Counted from the stretch's first letter, positions 8,525-17,106 are shown. The stretch is 64,000 bases of DNA from Ruminococcus sp. Marseille-P6503 (GCF_900604945.1 NZ_UWPB01000002.1:62001-126000), one strand, 5' to 3'. Numbers and translations: made by a program. Notes: generated by a model from the letters alone, not told the origin.

Positions 8525-10002
8525 TATTCCTCACCCTGTCCTTTCATGTAAAGCTGAAGCGATGTGATAATAACAGGATCATCGCTCTCGCCCGTTCCGG
8601 TGTAGCCGGAAAACTGAACGTCGGCAAAATAGTTAAGATTCTTTATAGCTCTTACAAATTCAGGAGCCTCAAGCTGCTCGGTAAGCTTTACGTTCGAGAT
8701 CGTTACAAGACCCTGAGTTTCATCGTAAGTAAAGCCTTCGTACTCAATTTCCGAGCCTGTTGCCGAATCGATCTGATCAAACACCTGCTTTTTCAGCACA
8801 GGAAGAGATGAAAGATTGCTCTTTGCGTTTTCAACCATTGTCTTATAGCTTTCCGCCATGGTCAGGTACGCGTGATAAACCTTATTTCCCTCGATTATTT
8901 CATCGCACTGGGAAATATCATTTTCCACCGCGGCTATATCGTCCCGGATACCGTCCTCTCTGATTCCTATAAAAAGCGTAATCGCAGCTATCGCGATCGC
9001 CGAAGCGCATATTATAACGCCTGCCGTAACCAGAAGCGAGCTGACTCCGGCGCTGGACTTTCCGGTAGACGAATCGACCTCCAGAAGATTAATACGTTCA
9101 GTCTGCTTATTTCTTCTGTAAAGCGCTCCTATCGCGTTGGCAAAAACCGTAAACTCAAAATTTTCATATCCCGTGATCTGAGCGGGAACTCCGAGGATAG
9201 ACGCCTTGATATCAAGCTCGTCAAGAGCGTCGACAAGCTTTATGTAATCGTCGATCTGTCCGTACAAAATTACATTGTCAAGTCCCGGACCGCCTCTCGC
9301 CTTATTGAACTGCTCCATTCTGAAAATATTCTCATTAAGAGCCTCAATAAGATAATCCTCCGTTTCGTAATCCTCCGGCGAAATGGGGACGTATCTTGCA
9401 AACGCCATCTGTCCGTTTTCAAACAAAGTAAGACCGAGGAAGTTATTATCAAGCTGACAAACCAGCAAAGGCATTTTTTCAATATTTGACTTGTCGGCAA
9501 GAACGATTCTTGAAATTGAGTTACAGCTGATATTTACCGATTTCAGATTCAGGCTCATTATATTGAACAGCTTTCTGAAGGCTTCCACTATAGAGCTGGG
9601 GCAGGCGGTCGCCAGAACCTTGAGAGCACCCGGATTTTCCTCTCCGGCCTCTCCTACTATAGTATACGAAATTGAATACTCATCAGTGATACCCATCTCC
9701 TGGCTCATGTGGTTCTGAACCATTGTCAGAAATTCGTTGCCCTTTGCCTTAGGCACGACAAGCTCCTTAAATACGATATTGCTGGACGAAAAAGTAACTA
9801 TCGCGTCCTTGTCGTCCATCAATTCCGACTTCAGATTGGTCGTAAGCAGCTCGGCAAGACCGGAAAGGTTGATAACCTCTCCGTTGATAATCATATCCTC
9901 CGGAACGTCTACGGTCAGAGATTTTTCAATTCTGATCTTATTGGCGGAGTTATCGCCCATAACAATATTGATTTGTCTATCAGATATGTCAAATGACAGC
10001 AT
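8524..10002 (-). CDS. PilM-PilN fusion protein
   Basis: 492 residues in one open frame. Residues 1-300 match the actin-like PilM fold (MLSFDISDRQINIVMGDN start, later RGGPGLDNVILYGQ). At residues 303-307 comes INLLE, the N-terminal motif of PilN that normally binds PilM in trans. One membrane helix (about 322-344) and a PilN-like soluble domain to the end follow. Separate PilM (about 350) and PilN (about 190) are the norm, so this is a natural fusion that tethers the cytoplasmic ring to the membrane partner. It is followed directly by pilO (one-base overlap) and preceded by pilC. No frameshift or internal start is needed to read it. Confidence 0.88.
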   Translation of the reverse strand: MLSFDISDRQINIVMGDNSANKIRIEKSLTVDVPEDMIINGEVINLSGLAELLTTNLKSELMDDKDAIVTFSSSNIVFKELVVPKAKGNEFLTMVQNHMSQEMGITDEYSISYTIVGEAGEENPGALKVLATACPSSIVEAFRKLFNIMSLNLKSVNISCNSISRIVLADKSNIEKMPLLVCQLDNNFLGLTLFENGQMAFARYVPISPEDYETEDYLIEALNENIFRMEQFNKARGGPGLDNVILYGQIDDYIKLVDALDELDIKASILGVPAQITGYENFEFTVFANAIGALYRRNKQTERINLLEVDSSTGKSSAGVSSLLVTAGVIICASAIAIAAITLFIGIREDGIRDDIAAVENDISQCDEIIEGNKVYHAYLTMAESYKTMVENAKSNLSSLPVLKKQVFDQIDSATGSEIEYEGFTYDETQGLVTISNVKLTEQLEAPEFVRAIKNLNYFADVQFSGYTGTGESDDPVIITSLQLYMKGQGEE

Positions 10003-10028
10003 CTATCCTTCACCTCATTCTAAAAATA

Positions 10029-11225
10029 TTAACTGTTTTCGATTCCTTCCATTCCGCCGTAAAGCATCGGGAATATAGCTACCAGACAAAGACCTATGGC
10101 AAGACCCATGATAATGATCATAAGAGGCTCCATCAGGCCTACAAGTCTTTCGACCGCGGCGTCGGCTTCTTCTTCGTAGTAATCCGCGGTTTTTTCAAGA
10201 ATCTCGTCAAGCGCGCCGGATTCCTCGCCGACGTAAATTATCGAGCAGAACATACCCTCGAATATTTCCGTCCTTGCCAACGACTGGGAAAGCGGAGCGC
10301 CCTGCTTGACCTCGTCGATTACCTGAATGAACAATTTATCTACATATGAATTTCCAAGTATCCTTGACGAACGCTCAAGACATTCCACCATTGAGATACC
10401 GCTTGAATAAAGCGAAGAAAGCGTTCTCGCAAACCTTCCCTCGTATATCTTCACCATAAGCGGTCCTACCGCGGGCATTTTTATTTTAATTCTGTCGAAC
10501 CACAGCCTTACCGATTCAACCTTGAGAGCATAGATCCAGCCGACTATCAGAACGATTATCGCCGCTATCAGTATGTAGTATCTTTCCTTTATAAAATCGC
10601 TGAACGCAAACATTCCTTTCTGAAGCGCGTTCATGTTTTCCTCGCCCATCATTCCCGCAAACTGAGGCAGGATAAGCGTAAACATTCCGATTACCATTAC
10701 TATGCACAGAATTCCGAGAATAATAGGATAGGTCATCGCGCTCTTTACCTTGTTGTTCAGCTTGTTGCTGTTAGCGTAATAATCGCTCAGACGCTGCATG
10801 GTTATATCAAGGTTTCCGGCTGACTCGCCCGCGTCCACCATGCTTATAAAGAAATCGGGGAAGCTTCCCTTGCGCGCTTCAAGAGCCTCGGTAAAGGTAG
10901 AACCTTTGTTAACGTCCTCATAAACGCCAAGCCAGGTTTCCTTCGCGCCCTTGTTTTCCTCCTCTTTATACAGAATATCCAAAGCCTTGACGATCGTAAG
11001 TCCTGACGACATCATCGCCGCCAGCTGACGGCAGGAAAAAGCCAGCGCTTTGGTTTTAAATTTATAAACGCTCTTCTTGGATCCGCCTAAAGCCTCGCTG
11101 TAGCTGACGCAGAACCAGCCCTGCTCGTGAATTTTGTCACGCACCTCCTGCTCGTTCTCCGCCTCAATAACACCTTTCATGGTCTTTCCGGTGGTATCCT
11201 TAGCAACATAGGTAAACTTTTTCAT
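10029..11225 (-). CDS. pilC: PilC type IV pilus platform protein
   Basis: 398 residues, standard for the family. Inner-membrane platform that links the PilB/PilT motors to pilin assembly. It has an N-terminal leader domain (MKKFTYVAKDTTGKTMKGVIEA), then two T2SSF domains (about 68-190 and 270-395) with three hydrophobic segments near 170, 215 and 370. The first contains LAAMMSSGLTIVKALDIL and the second ARTLSSLYSSGISMVECLE, the usual paired motifs. The start at 11225 was chosen because the family begins at MKKFxY; a GGAGG site lies somewhat far (13 bases) upstream. First gene of the minor-pilin operon. Confidence 0.95.
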   Translation of the reverse strand: MKKFTYVAKDTTGKTMKGVIEAENEQEVRDKIHEQGWFCVSYSEALGGSKKSVYKFKTKALAFSCRQLAAMMSSGLTIVKALDILYKEEENKGAKETWLGVYEDVNKGSTFTEALEARKGSFPDFFISMVDAGESAGNLDITMQRLSDYYANSNKLNNKVKSAMTYPIILGILCIVMVIGMFTLILPQFAGMMGEENMNALQKGMFAFSDFIKERYYILIAAIIVLIVGWIYALKVESVRLWFDRIKIKMPAVGPLMVKIYEGRFARTLSSLYSSGISMVECLERSSRILGNSYVDKLFIQVIDEVKQGAPLSQSLARTEIFEGMFCSIIYVGEESGALDEILEKTADYYEEEADAAVERLVGLMEPLMIIIMGLAIGLCLVAIFPMLYGGMEGIENS

Positions 11226-11303
11226 TTTTCCAGTTACACCTCCACTGTGTAAACGCATTCCGGCGGCCGTTTTCACTAAACCAACACAAAACGCATTTTT
11301 ATT

Positions 11304-11332
11304 ATTATAACACTTTTCATAATAATAATCAA
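11304..11332 (-). promoter_or_regulatory. Sigma-A promoter of the pilC operon
   Basis: Minus strand TTGATT (11327-11332), 17-bp spacer, TATAAT (11304-11309). Transcription would start near 11297, giving a leader of about 72 nt before pilC. No riboswitch-like structure is visible in that leader. Confidence 0.8.
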
Positions 11333-11471
11333 TAAATAAGTGAATATTTTTTGCAATTTCATTGACAAAATATCCACTCGTTTTTTATTCAATCTAACCA
11401 AATTGAATAAAATAAATATTAATAGCTTCTTTTAATTAAACAATAAAAACGCCTATCCCTAACAATAAGCC

Positions 11472-12038
11472 TTATTCTTCCGTCGTCTCAGCTTCCGGCT
11501 CCGCCGGTTCCAGCCGGCGGAGGATAACCGGATGCTTTTTTACATAAAGCTTAAAGGAAAGAAGATACATCAGAAAGCAGAATAACAGAATAACGCCTAT
11601 GCCGAGCGCCACGCTCAAAGTATACTCAACTCCCGCCCTTTGATTAAGCCATCTGCAGGGGAAATAAAAAAACTCGTAAAAAATCTTTCCCTTTCCTTCG
11701 GAATGAAAGGAATCCCGGAATATTGCAGGCACAAAATAAATCAGCAGCATTAGTATCAAAGTAATAGTTACGTTTACGCTGCTCCACGACTCGTACGCCG
11801 CGTGACGCTTTCCGTCGTCAAGAAAGATTATTCCCAGCACTGCCAGCATGGTGATCCAGGCAACTATAGAACCGTTATCCGAGCTGGTAAAAAAGCTGTT
11901 TATACCGCTCATGGAATCGGGCACAAATGATGACAGTATCGGAAAAAACAGCTTTCCGAAAATCAGCGCAAGCACAAGCGACGCTAGCATAAGACCTATT
12001 CTCGCCAGCGTATAAAGCAGAAATTTAAGCGAATCCAT
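11472..12038 (-). CDS. Unknown membrane protein
   Basis: 188 residues with about four membrane helices (about 8-35, 58-75, 88-106, 140-165), separated by short loops, and an acidic, Glu/Ala-rich cytoplasmic tail (EPAEPEAETTEE). The second loop holds a basic segment (DDGKRHAAYESW). I do not recognise a family. It stands alone between the pilC promoter region and the LUD/recG operon and has its own promoter. A link to the pilus is possible only by proximity. Confidence 0.7.
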   Translation of the reverse strand: MDSLKFLLYTLARIGLMLASLVLALIFGKLFFPILSSFVPDSMSGINSFFTSSDNGSIVAWITMLAVLGIIFLDDGKRHAAYESWSSVNVTITLILMLLIYFVPAIFRDSFHSEGKGKIFYEFFYFPCRWLNQRAGVEYTLSVALGIGVILLFCFLMYLLSFKLYVKKHPVILRRLEPAEPEAETTEE

Positions 12039-12136
12039 TGCCTTGCCTCCAGTTTTACTTAATTTATTAATTCTATTGGAACAATCAGCAGAAGCACGTC
12101 TGCCGCTGCTTAAAATACAAATAATTCAACAAAATT

Positions 12137-12165
12137 ATTATACCATATATACTTAATAAATACAA
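12137..12165 (-). promoter_or_regulatory. Promoter of the 188-residue membrane protein
   Basis: Minus strand TTGTAT (12160-12165), 17-bp spacer, TATAAT (12137-12142). The leader to the ATG at 12038 is about 90 nt with GGAGG before the start. Confidence 0.7.
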
Positions 12166-12269
12166 CAGTTTTTTTACTGCTATTCCGAAAATTTTTTCTG
12201 TTTCAAGCAATTGATTCCAGTATTATGCTGCATACCGCCGCCGATTTCATAAGTCCGCTGCAGCGAAAA

Positions 12270-12309
12270 GCCCGAATATCCGTCCGATTCCACAGACGGA
12301 TATTCGGGC
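12270..12309 (-). terminator. Terminator of the recG-LUD operon
   Basis: A perfect 15-bp stem (GCCCGAATATCCGTC with its complement) and a 10-base loop, followed on the minus strand by TTTTCG. It lies 27 bp past the LUD gene stop. Confidence 0.8.
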
Positions 12310-12335
12310 AGGAGCTTCTGTTTACAAAGCCTGCG

Positions 12336-13013
12336 TCAGTATCCTAAGCTTTCCTTAACTATAATGACCTTGAACCGGTTTTTCTTTCTCTGCCACGCCG
12401 ACACTACATAATTGCAGCATACTCTGCCCTCACAGGCGCAGCCCGAAGGCATATCTCCCCCGTTTTTCAGCGACACGCACTCTCCCGTCTGCGAGCAGGG
12501 AGTTTCACAGCCCAGACGGATGCAGTTAGCCGGCGCCGCGCAGGTTTTGACCCTTTTTACCGCTTCGTCAAGATCTCTCACCAGCTTATTGATCCCCACC
12601 ACAAAAATCACAGATTTCGGACCGTAGCATATTGCCGCGACCCTGTTTGAATTTCCGTCAACATTATAAAGCTGGCCGCTCTCGGTAACAGCGTTGGCGG
12701 ACGTAAGGTAAGCGTCTGCAAAAAACGCCTTTCTGTACATCTCCTCGGTTTCCTCCCTGCTTTCAGCCTTAGAACGGTCAATGAAATCATACCTGCCGCT
12801 TTTCATCAGCTCCGTCATACCGCTTTCGGCAAGGGTCGCCGAGCCGCCGCAGGTAATCGTTTCGCCATCATTGAGAATACCCTCCATAAGCCTTACCGCC
12901 TCGGCGCTGTTTTCAGCTACAAACACCTCCATATTATTCTTACGGAGATTTTCCGCCGTTTTTTCGATCCTCTTTTCGATAATCGCTTCCATATTTCTGT
13001 CCATATACAACAT
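12336..13013 (-). CDS. LUD-domain protein (LutC/YkgG-like)
   Basis: 225 residues. LUD-domain proteins (formerly DUF162) resemble NagB/CoA-transferase folds and are linked to lactate use or to related redox pathways. Seen: TITCGGSATLAESG near 53-66, an SANAVTESGQL segment near 103-113 and PKSVIFVVGINKLV, all typical of the family. The C-terminus has nine Cys in about 45 residues (such as CETPCSQTGEC and CACEGRVCC), as in the LUD members that may carry a metal or Fe-S site. It starts 23 bp after recG and is likely co-transcribed. The substrate is not evident, and no LutA/LutB partners are nearby. Confidence 0.85.
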   Translation of the reverse strand: MLYMDRNMEAIIEKRIEKTAENLRKNNMEVFVAENSAEAVRLMEGILNDGETITCGGSATLAESGMTELMKSGRYDFIDRSKAESREETEEMYRKAFFADAYLTSANAVTESGQLYNVDGNSNRVAAICYGPKSVIFVVGINKLVRDLDEAVKRVKTCAAPANCIRLGCETPCSQTGECVSLKNGGDMPSGCACEGRVCCNYVVSAWQRKKNRFKVIIVKESLGY

Positions 13014-13036
13014 ATCCCTTCCATATAAAATATTTA

Positions 13037-15070
13037 TCAGTCGCTCGTCTTCTGTGAAAACAGCCTTTGAGCCGCTTCTCTCAGACCCTTGTTTTCAGGC
13101 GCTTCAAGATCAGGATCGCTCTCCGTTACAAGCCCCGCGGTTTTCTGAGCAAGCAACAGAATGTCGGTGTCCTGCGACATATCGGCTATCTTGAGTCTGG
13201 GCAGCCCATGCTGACGGCTCCCGAAAAAATCTCCCGGGCCGCGCAGCTTCAGATCTTCCTCGGATATTCTGAATCCGTCCGAAGTGCCGGAAAGTATCCT
13301 CAGTCTTTTCCTTATTTCCTCCGTTACATTGTCGGTTATCAGAATACAATACGACTTATGTTGTCCCCTGCCTACGCGCCCTCTGAGCTGATGAAGCTGC
13401 GACAGACCGAATCTGTCCGAATTTTCTATTACCATAACCGCCGCGTTCGGGACGTCTACTCCCACCTCCACCACAGTCGTCGATACAAGCAGGTCAATTT
13501 CTCCGTCTTTAAATCTCTGCATGACCGATTCCTTTTCAGCGGACGGAAGCCTGCCGTGCAGAAGCCCTATGGCGTAACCGCGGAAATCCTCCGCCGCAAG
13601 CTTTTCGGCATAGCTTTTTACGCTTTGAACGTCAAGCTCGCTTTCCTCTACAGCGGGACAGACTATATATCCCTGACGCCCCTCGTCAAGCCTCTCCTTC
13701 ACAAATCCGAACGCCCTTTTGCGGAGCTTTCCGGTTACGGCATAGGTTTCCACAGGCTGCCTTCCCTTCGGCAGCTCCTTCAGCACGGAAAGATCCAGAT
13801 CCCCGTATATCATCAGCGCAAGCGTTCTGGGGATAGGCGTCGCCGACATGACCAGACGGTGAGGATTTTCCCCCTTGGCAGCCAGCATGGCTCTCTGTTC
13901 CACGCCGAAGCGGTGCTGCTCGTCGGTAATAACAAGCCCGAGATTATTAAATTCCGTGGACTGCTGAACAAGGGCGTGAGTTCCCACTATAACCTGATAT
14001 TCTCCGAACGCTATCTTCTCCTTCAGCGTTTTTTTCTGCTTTGCCGAGAGAGAGCCGGTGAGCAGGCACACCTTGATGCCAAGCTTCTCAAAAAATCCCG
14101 TCAGGGTTTCGTAATGCTGAATACTAAGTATTTCCGTAGGCGCCATAAGCGCGATCTGATATCCGTTGGCAGCCGCGAAATAAGCGGCTCCGGCAGCGGC
14201 GGCGGTCTTTCCCGAGCCAACGTCCCCCTGAATAAGTCTGTTCATAGGGTAGTCCCTGCACATATCCCCCGCGCAGTCCTCTATAGCCGCTTTCTGACCC
14301 TCCGTCAGCTCAAAGGGCAGCGAATCATAAAACCGCTTAAGGGAAACGCTGTGCATTACACAGCCCGTACGGCTGCGGTTTTTTCTTCTCAGCAGATTCA
14401 TTCCAAGCTGAAGCGACAAAAGCTCGTCAAAAACCAGCCGCCGCTTGGCAATATCAAGGGAATGAGCGTCCTTTGGAAAATGAATGTTTTCATAAGCGAA
14501 ATCAAGGGAGCAAAGCCCGTTTTCTTTCATTATCCACTTGGGAAGCGGTTCATATATCTTTTTGTCAAAGGAAGAAAGAGCGCTTCGGACCGCCTGTCTT
14601 ACCAGCTGCTGAGAAAGCCCGTCGGTAAGAGAATACAGCGGCTGTATCTTCTCGTTGCTGTCCGCCGGTATGAACATAGGCGAATTGATCTCCTTGCGCA
14701 CCATATTTCCCGTTATTCTGCCGTACAGGATATATTCGGCGCCTACCGACAGCTTATCGAACGCAAAGCCGCTGTTGTATATTATGATCGTAAGATCCGC
14801 GGTATCGTCGGTAAAAATCGCCTTGTAAACGGTAAGACCTTTTCTGATACGCGCCGGAGGAAGCTTTTTCACCACTCTGCCCTTTACCGCGCGGCTTTCA
14901 TTGACGGGACAGCTTTTTATATCTGCCGTGGCCGTATAATCAATATAATCTCTGGGAAAATGGTTGAGCAGGTCGTAAACGCTGCTTATCCCCAGCTTTT
15001 GATAAAGCTCCGACCTTTTCGGTCCTACTCCTTTTAAATATGTCACAGACCTTTCAAGCTCAGCCGGCAT
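13037..15070 (-). CDS. recG: ATP-dependent DNA helicase RecG
   Basis: 677 residues, the usual length. RecG reverses stalled replication forks and branch-migrates Holliday junctions. It has an N-terminal wedge/OB domain (1-240, with YLKGVGPKRSELYQKLGI), Walker A GDVGSGKTAAA near 283, a DEQH box (TDEQHRFGVEQR) near 388, motif III SATPIPRTLAL, a helicase C-terminal domain with QLRGRVGRG, and the TRG region near the end (DLKLRGPGDFFGSRQ). The start is ATG at 15070 with GGGAGG seven bases upstream, rather than the ATG six codons earlier. First gene of a two-gene operon. Confidence 0.97.
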   Translation of the reverse strand: MPAELERSVTYLKGVGPKRSELYQKLGISSVYDLLNHFPRDYIDYTATADIKSCPVNESRAVKGRVVKKLPPARIRKGLTVYKAIFTDDTADLTIIIYNSGFAFDKLSVGAEYILYGRITGNMVRKEINSPMFIPADSNEKIQPLYSLTDGLSQQLVRQAVRSALSSFDKKIYEPLPKWIMKENGLCSLDFAYENIHFPKDAHSLDIAKRRLVFDELLSLQLGMNLLRRKNRSRTGCVMHSVSLKRFYDSLPFELTEGQKAAIEDCAGDMCRDYPMNRLIQGDVGSGKTAAAAGAAYFAAANGYQIALMAPTEILSIQHYETLTGFFEKLGIKVCLLTGSLSAKQKKTLKEKIAFGEYQVIVGTHALVQQSTEFNNLGLVITDEQHRFGVEQRAMLAAKGENPHRLVMSATPIPRTLALMIYGDLDLSVLKELPKGRQPVETYAVTGKLRKRAFGFVKERLDEGRQGYIVCPAVEESELDVQSVKSYAEKLAAEDFRGYAIGLLHGRLPSAEKESVMQRFKDGEIDLLVSTTVVEVGVDVPNAAVMVIENSDRFGLSQLHQLRGRVGRGQHKSYCILITDNVTEEIRKRLRILSGTSDGFRISEEDLKLRGPGDFFGSRQHGLPRLKIADMSQDTDILLLAQKTAGLVTESDPDLEAPENKGLREAAQRLFSQKTSD

Positions 15071-15126
15071 TACGTTCCCTCCCTGCATTACTCATCAGCA
15101 CAGTCGCCCTGCGCCGCGTTAAATAA

Positions 15127-15155
15127 ATAATAGCACATTTTTATAAAAACTTCAA
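15127..15155 (-). promoter_or_regulatory. recG promoter
   Basis: Minus strand TTGAAG (15150-15155), 17-bp spacer, TATTAT (15127-15132), about 57 bp before the recG start. Confidence 0.65.
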
Positions 15156-15185
15156 GCGATACCGCCTCGCGTTTCCAAAACTCAC

Positions 15186-15221
15186 AAAAAACCCTTCGGC
15201 TAGTCGGACCGAAGGGTTTTT
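15186..15221. terminator. Strong hairpin terminator
   Basis: Arms AAAAACCCTTCGG/CCGAAGGGTTTTT with a 9-base loop, A-run on one side and T-run on the other, so functional in both directions. It most probably ends the leftward transcript of the 46-residue membrane protein. Confidence 0.8.
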
Positions 15222-15341
15222 CGTATTGAGAAGGATATGTTCTTTAGATGCAAGAAATTCAGAGGCAAGGCTCGTGCCTTAAACACAATATTCTATAAAA
15301 GCCGCCCTCCCTCTGAATTTCCTGAATCAATTTAAAGCATA
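15222..15341 (-). other. Structured 3' region of the small-protein transcript
   Basis: No gene is seen. On the minus strand an 11-bp inverted repeat (AAATTCAGAGG and its complement, roughly at 15259-15269 and 15310-15320) encloses a smaller hairpin AAGGCacgaGCCTT. The structure is followed by the terminator at 15186-15221. It could be a 3' UTR structure or a small RNA derived from it. Confidence 0.35.
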
Positions 15342-15482
15342 TTAAACAGTATTGTCGTTTTCCAAGGCTTCTGTCTGCCGGCTGTCCTTTTCAGTCAGCT
15401 TATAATACATTTTCAACGCCGTAAGCCTTACAGCCGTTACCGAAGCAATAATAAAAACGCATAACAGCAGCACAAAGATCAT
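15342..15482 (-). CDS. 46-residue single-pass membrane protein
   Basis: Begins MIFVLLLCVFIIASVTAVRL (a membrane helix) and continues with a charged tail rich in Lys, Glu and Asp that ends ALENDNTV. The Shine-Dalgarno is weak (GGGAG 13 bases away). A better GGAGG site lies before a seven-codon upstream ORF (MLLQGAK) that stops seven bases before this ATG, so translation may be coupled. It is divergent from the DtxR-like regulator and its promoter carries the palindromic operator, so it is probably metal-regulated. Size and context are like small partner proteins of metal transporters, but no transporter is adjacent. No family recognised. Confidence 0.6.
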   Translation of the reverse strand: MIFVLLLCVFIIASVTAVRLTALKMYYKLTEKDSRQTEALENDNTV

Positions 15483-15621
15483 AACTTTTATTTTGCTCCC
15501 TGAAGGAGCATACCTCCTTGGGATTTTTCACAGGCTTTTTCTCAAAGCCGCCGGAAGCTTTCCGCCGCCTAAAGCCTGAAGCATATTTTATATTATGCGG
15601 CGAAACGAAAGCTGTGTGCGG

Positions 15622-15635
15622 TTAGCAATTGCTAA
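15622..15635. promoter_or_regulatory. Palindromic operator, probable DtxR/MntR-type box
   Basis: Perfect 14-bp palindrome TTAGCAATTGCTAA, just downstream of the leftward -10 box (15647-15652), where a bound repressor would block transcription. The half-site TTAGCAA recurs at 15683 and 15820 in the same divergent region. Confidence 0.6.
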
Positions 15636-15646
15636 TCACAAGTATT

Positions 15647-15674
15647 ATTATACACATTCCTGCGCAAAAGTCAA
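15647..15674 (-). promoter_or_regulatory. Leftward promoter of the 46-residue protein
   Basis: Minus strand TTGACT (15669-15674), 16-bp spacer, TATAAT (15647-15652). Start near 15640, giving a leader of about 160 nt that contains stem-loops, including GCTCC/GGGAGC near the start codon. Confidence 0.75.
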
Positions 15675-15681
15675 TATCAAA

Positions 15682-15696
15682 TTTAGCAAAACTAAA
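15682..15696. promoter_or_regulatory. Second operator-like palindrome
   Basis: TTTAGCAAAACTAAA (arms TTTAG/CTAAA) lies between the two divergent promoters and contains the same TTAGCAA half-site as the perfect palindrome at 15622. Confidence 0.45.
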
Positions 15697-15785
15697 AAAA
15701 CTGTATATTTGCACATATTTAAGTTATCACACGCTAACTAAAGCTGTGCATATCGCACACAATACAAAACTCCATAAAATTCATA

Positions 15786-15814
15786 TTGACAATTGCCGCT
15801 TCAGGTTATATAAT
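15786..15814 (+). promoter_or_regulatory. Promoter of the DtxR-like regulator, with operator half-site
   Basis: TTGACA (15786-15791), 17-bp spacer, TATAAT (15809-15814). GTTAGCAATAAGCAAC follows at 15819-15834, overlapping the start of transcription. This suggests autoregulation. Confidence 0.8.
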
Positions 15815-15875
15815 TAAGTTAGCAATAAGCAACTATATCATAAAACAGAAAGGAGCAGGGCGTAAAGCCGAAAAA

Positions 15876-16259
15876 ATGACAGACGCACTGAAAAGATACC
15901 TGCTGGCAATATACGAATTAAGCGACGGAGGAAAGCCGGTCAAATCGGCGGAGGTTTCCAAAAAGCTCAGCGTTACAAAATCCTCGACTGCGAAAATGAC
16001 AGCAAAGCTGGAGCTTCACGGGCTTATTTCAAAGCCCTATTATTCAGAAATAACCCTTACTCCAACCGGAATCGCCTGCGCGGGAAAGCTTTACACCAAC
16101 AAGGTAATAATCCATGAATTTCTTTCGCGCTTCATGAAAATCGCCGAGCCGGACGCCGAAAACGACGCCGTAACCTGTATTTGCAGTCTTTCTGACAAAA
16201 CAGTTGAAAGACTTGCAAGGCTCACCATTAAAAACGTTGAGAAAAGAACCCGAAAATAA
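15876..16259 (+). CDS. DtxR/MntR-family metal-dependent repressor
   Basis: 127 residues. The DNA-binding winged helix comes first (DALKRYLLAIYEL, then AEVSKKLSVTKSSTAKMTAKLELHGLI), followed by the family's LTPTGIACAGKLYTNKVIIHEFL helix with a His/Glu-type metal site and a short dimerisation region. It is shorter than MntR of Bacillus (142) and lacks the SH3 domain of DtxR. The start at 15876 is chosen because the domain begins there; the AGGAG site lies about 20 bases upstream, which is unusually far, so translation may be weak. It likely represses the divergent small membrane protein and itself in response to Mn(II) or Fe(II). Confidence 0.85.
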   Translation: MTDALKRYLLAIYELSDGGKPVKSAEVSKKLSVTKSSTAKMTAKLELHGLISKPYYSEITLTPTGIACAGKLYTNKVIIHEFLSRFMKIAEPDAENDAVTCICSLSDKTVERLARLTIKNVEKRTRK

Positions 16260-16343
16260 AAGCGGGACCGGAAAACGCCGGACCCGCTAAGAGGAGAAAA
16301 TTTATTAAAAACAAAATTGAGCCGATACCCTTTCAGTACCGCC

Positions 16344-16883
16344 TTAATAGTTTTCAGCCTTAACCTGAAAATACGACTGAGGATGGCTGCAAACCGGACA
16401 AATCTCCGGAGCTTTTTTTCCTACAACAATGTGTCCGCAGTTCCTGCACTCCCAGATCTGATCTCCGTCCTTGGAGAACACCAGATCTCCCTCAACGTTC
16501 TTAAGCAGCCTTCTGAAACGCTCTTCATGGGTCTTTTCGATATCCCCAACCTTCTCGAAAAGATATGCTATATGATCAAAACCCTCTTCCTTAGCTACTT
16601 TTGCAAACTCAGCGTACATATCAGTCCACTCGTAATTCTCTCCCTCCGCCGCGTCAAGCAGATTCTCAGGAGTAGAAGGAATACCGTCATGAAGCAGCTT
16701 GAACCAAATCTTAGCGTGTTCCTTTTCATTGTTTGCGGTTTCCTCAAAAAGCGCCGCTATCTGCTGATAGCCGTCCTTCTTCGCCTTGCTGGCGTAATAT
16801 GTATATTTATTTCTTGCCTGTGATTCGCCTGCGAACGCAGTCATCAGATTCTGTTCCGTTCTGGAACCCTTTAACTCTGCCAT
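16344..16883 (-). CDS. rbr: Rubrerythrin
   Basis: 179 residues. Non-haem di-iron peroxidase that removes hydrogen peroxide in anaerobes. The ferritin-like domain (1-140) has the metal-binding Glu and ExxH motifs (GESQARNKY near 20, [10 protein letters not shown] near 52, EKTHEERFR near 118). The C-terminal rubredoxin domain carries CRNCGH and CPVCSHP. The start is ATG at 16883 with AAGGAGTG upstream. Monocistronic, with its own promoter. Its closeness to the metal-responsive regulator may be functional, but no shared operator is seen in its promoter. Confidence 0.95.
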   Translation of the reverse strand: MAELKGSRTEQNLMTAFAGESQARNKYTYYASKAKKDGYQQIAALFEETANNEKEHAKIWFKLLHDGIPSTPENLLDAAEGENYEWTDMYAEFAKVAKEEGFDHIAYLFEKVGDIEKTHEERFRRLLKNVEGDLVFSKDGDQIWECRNCGHIVVGKKAPEICPVCSHPQSYFQVKAENY

Positions 16884-16918
16884 AACCAAACACTCCTTTG
16901 CATAATTTTATTGTACAT

Positions 16919-16947
16919 AGTATACCAGATAATTTGTTAATGGTCAA
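16919..16947 (-). promoter_or_regulatory. Rubrerythrin promoter
   Basis: Minus strand TTGACC (16942-16947), 17-bp spacer, TATACT (16919-16924). Confidence 0.75.
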
Positions 16948-17024
16948 TAAGTTTTTATAGAAATGAAATAAATTTTGCAAATATTAATTAATTTGTTTGA
17001 CTTAATTATATCTGCCTGCAAAAA

Positions 17025-17063
17025 GGCGCCGCACGGGGCTGTCCTGAAGCCTTGTGCGGCGCC
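17025..17063 (-). terminator. Terminator of the O-acetylation operon
   Basis: Arms GGCGCCGCAC/GTGCGGCGCC, with an inner AAGGCT/AGCCCC pairing, followed on the minus strand by TTTTTGC. It lies 44 bp past the DHHW gene. Confidence 0.85.
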
Positions 17064-17106
17064 GCGCTCTTTTGGCTGTGTAAATGCTGATACACAGCTT
17101 TTTCAG

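Noticed and set aside
8872-9489. Open frames opposite the pilMN fusion
   Set aside because: The fusion has PilM and PilN motifs, while the opposite frames lack start signals and domains.
13067-15037. A 656-codon open frame opposite recG on the plus strand
   Set aside because: RecG on the minus strand has all helicase motifs. The opposite frame has no domain, no Shine-Dalgarno in the right place and an unusual amino-acid make-up, so it is a shadow.
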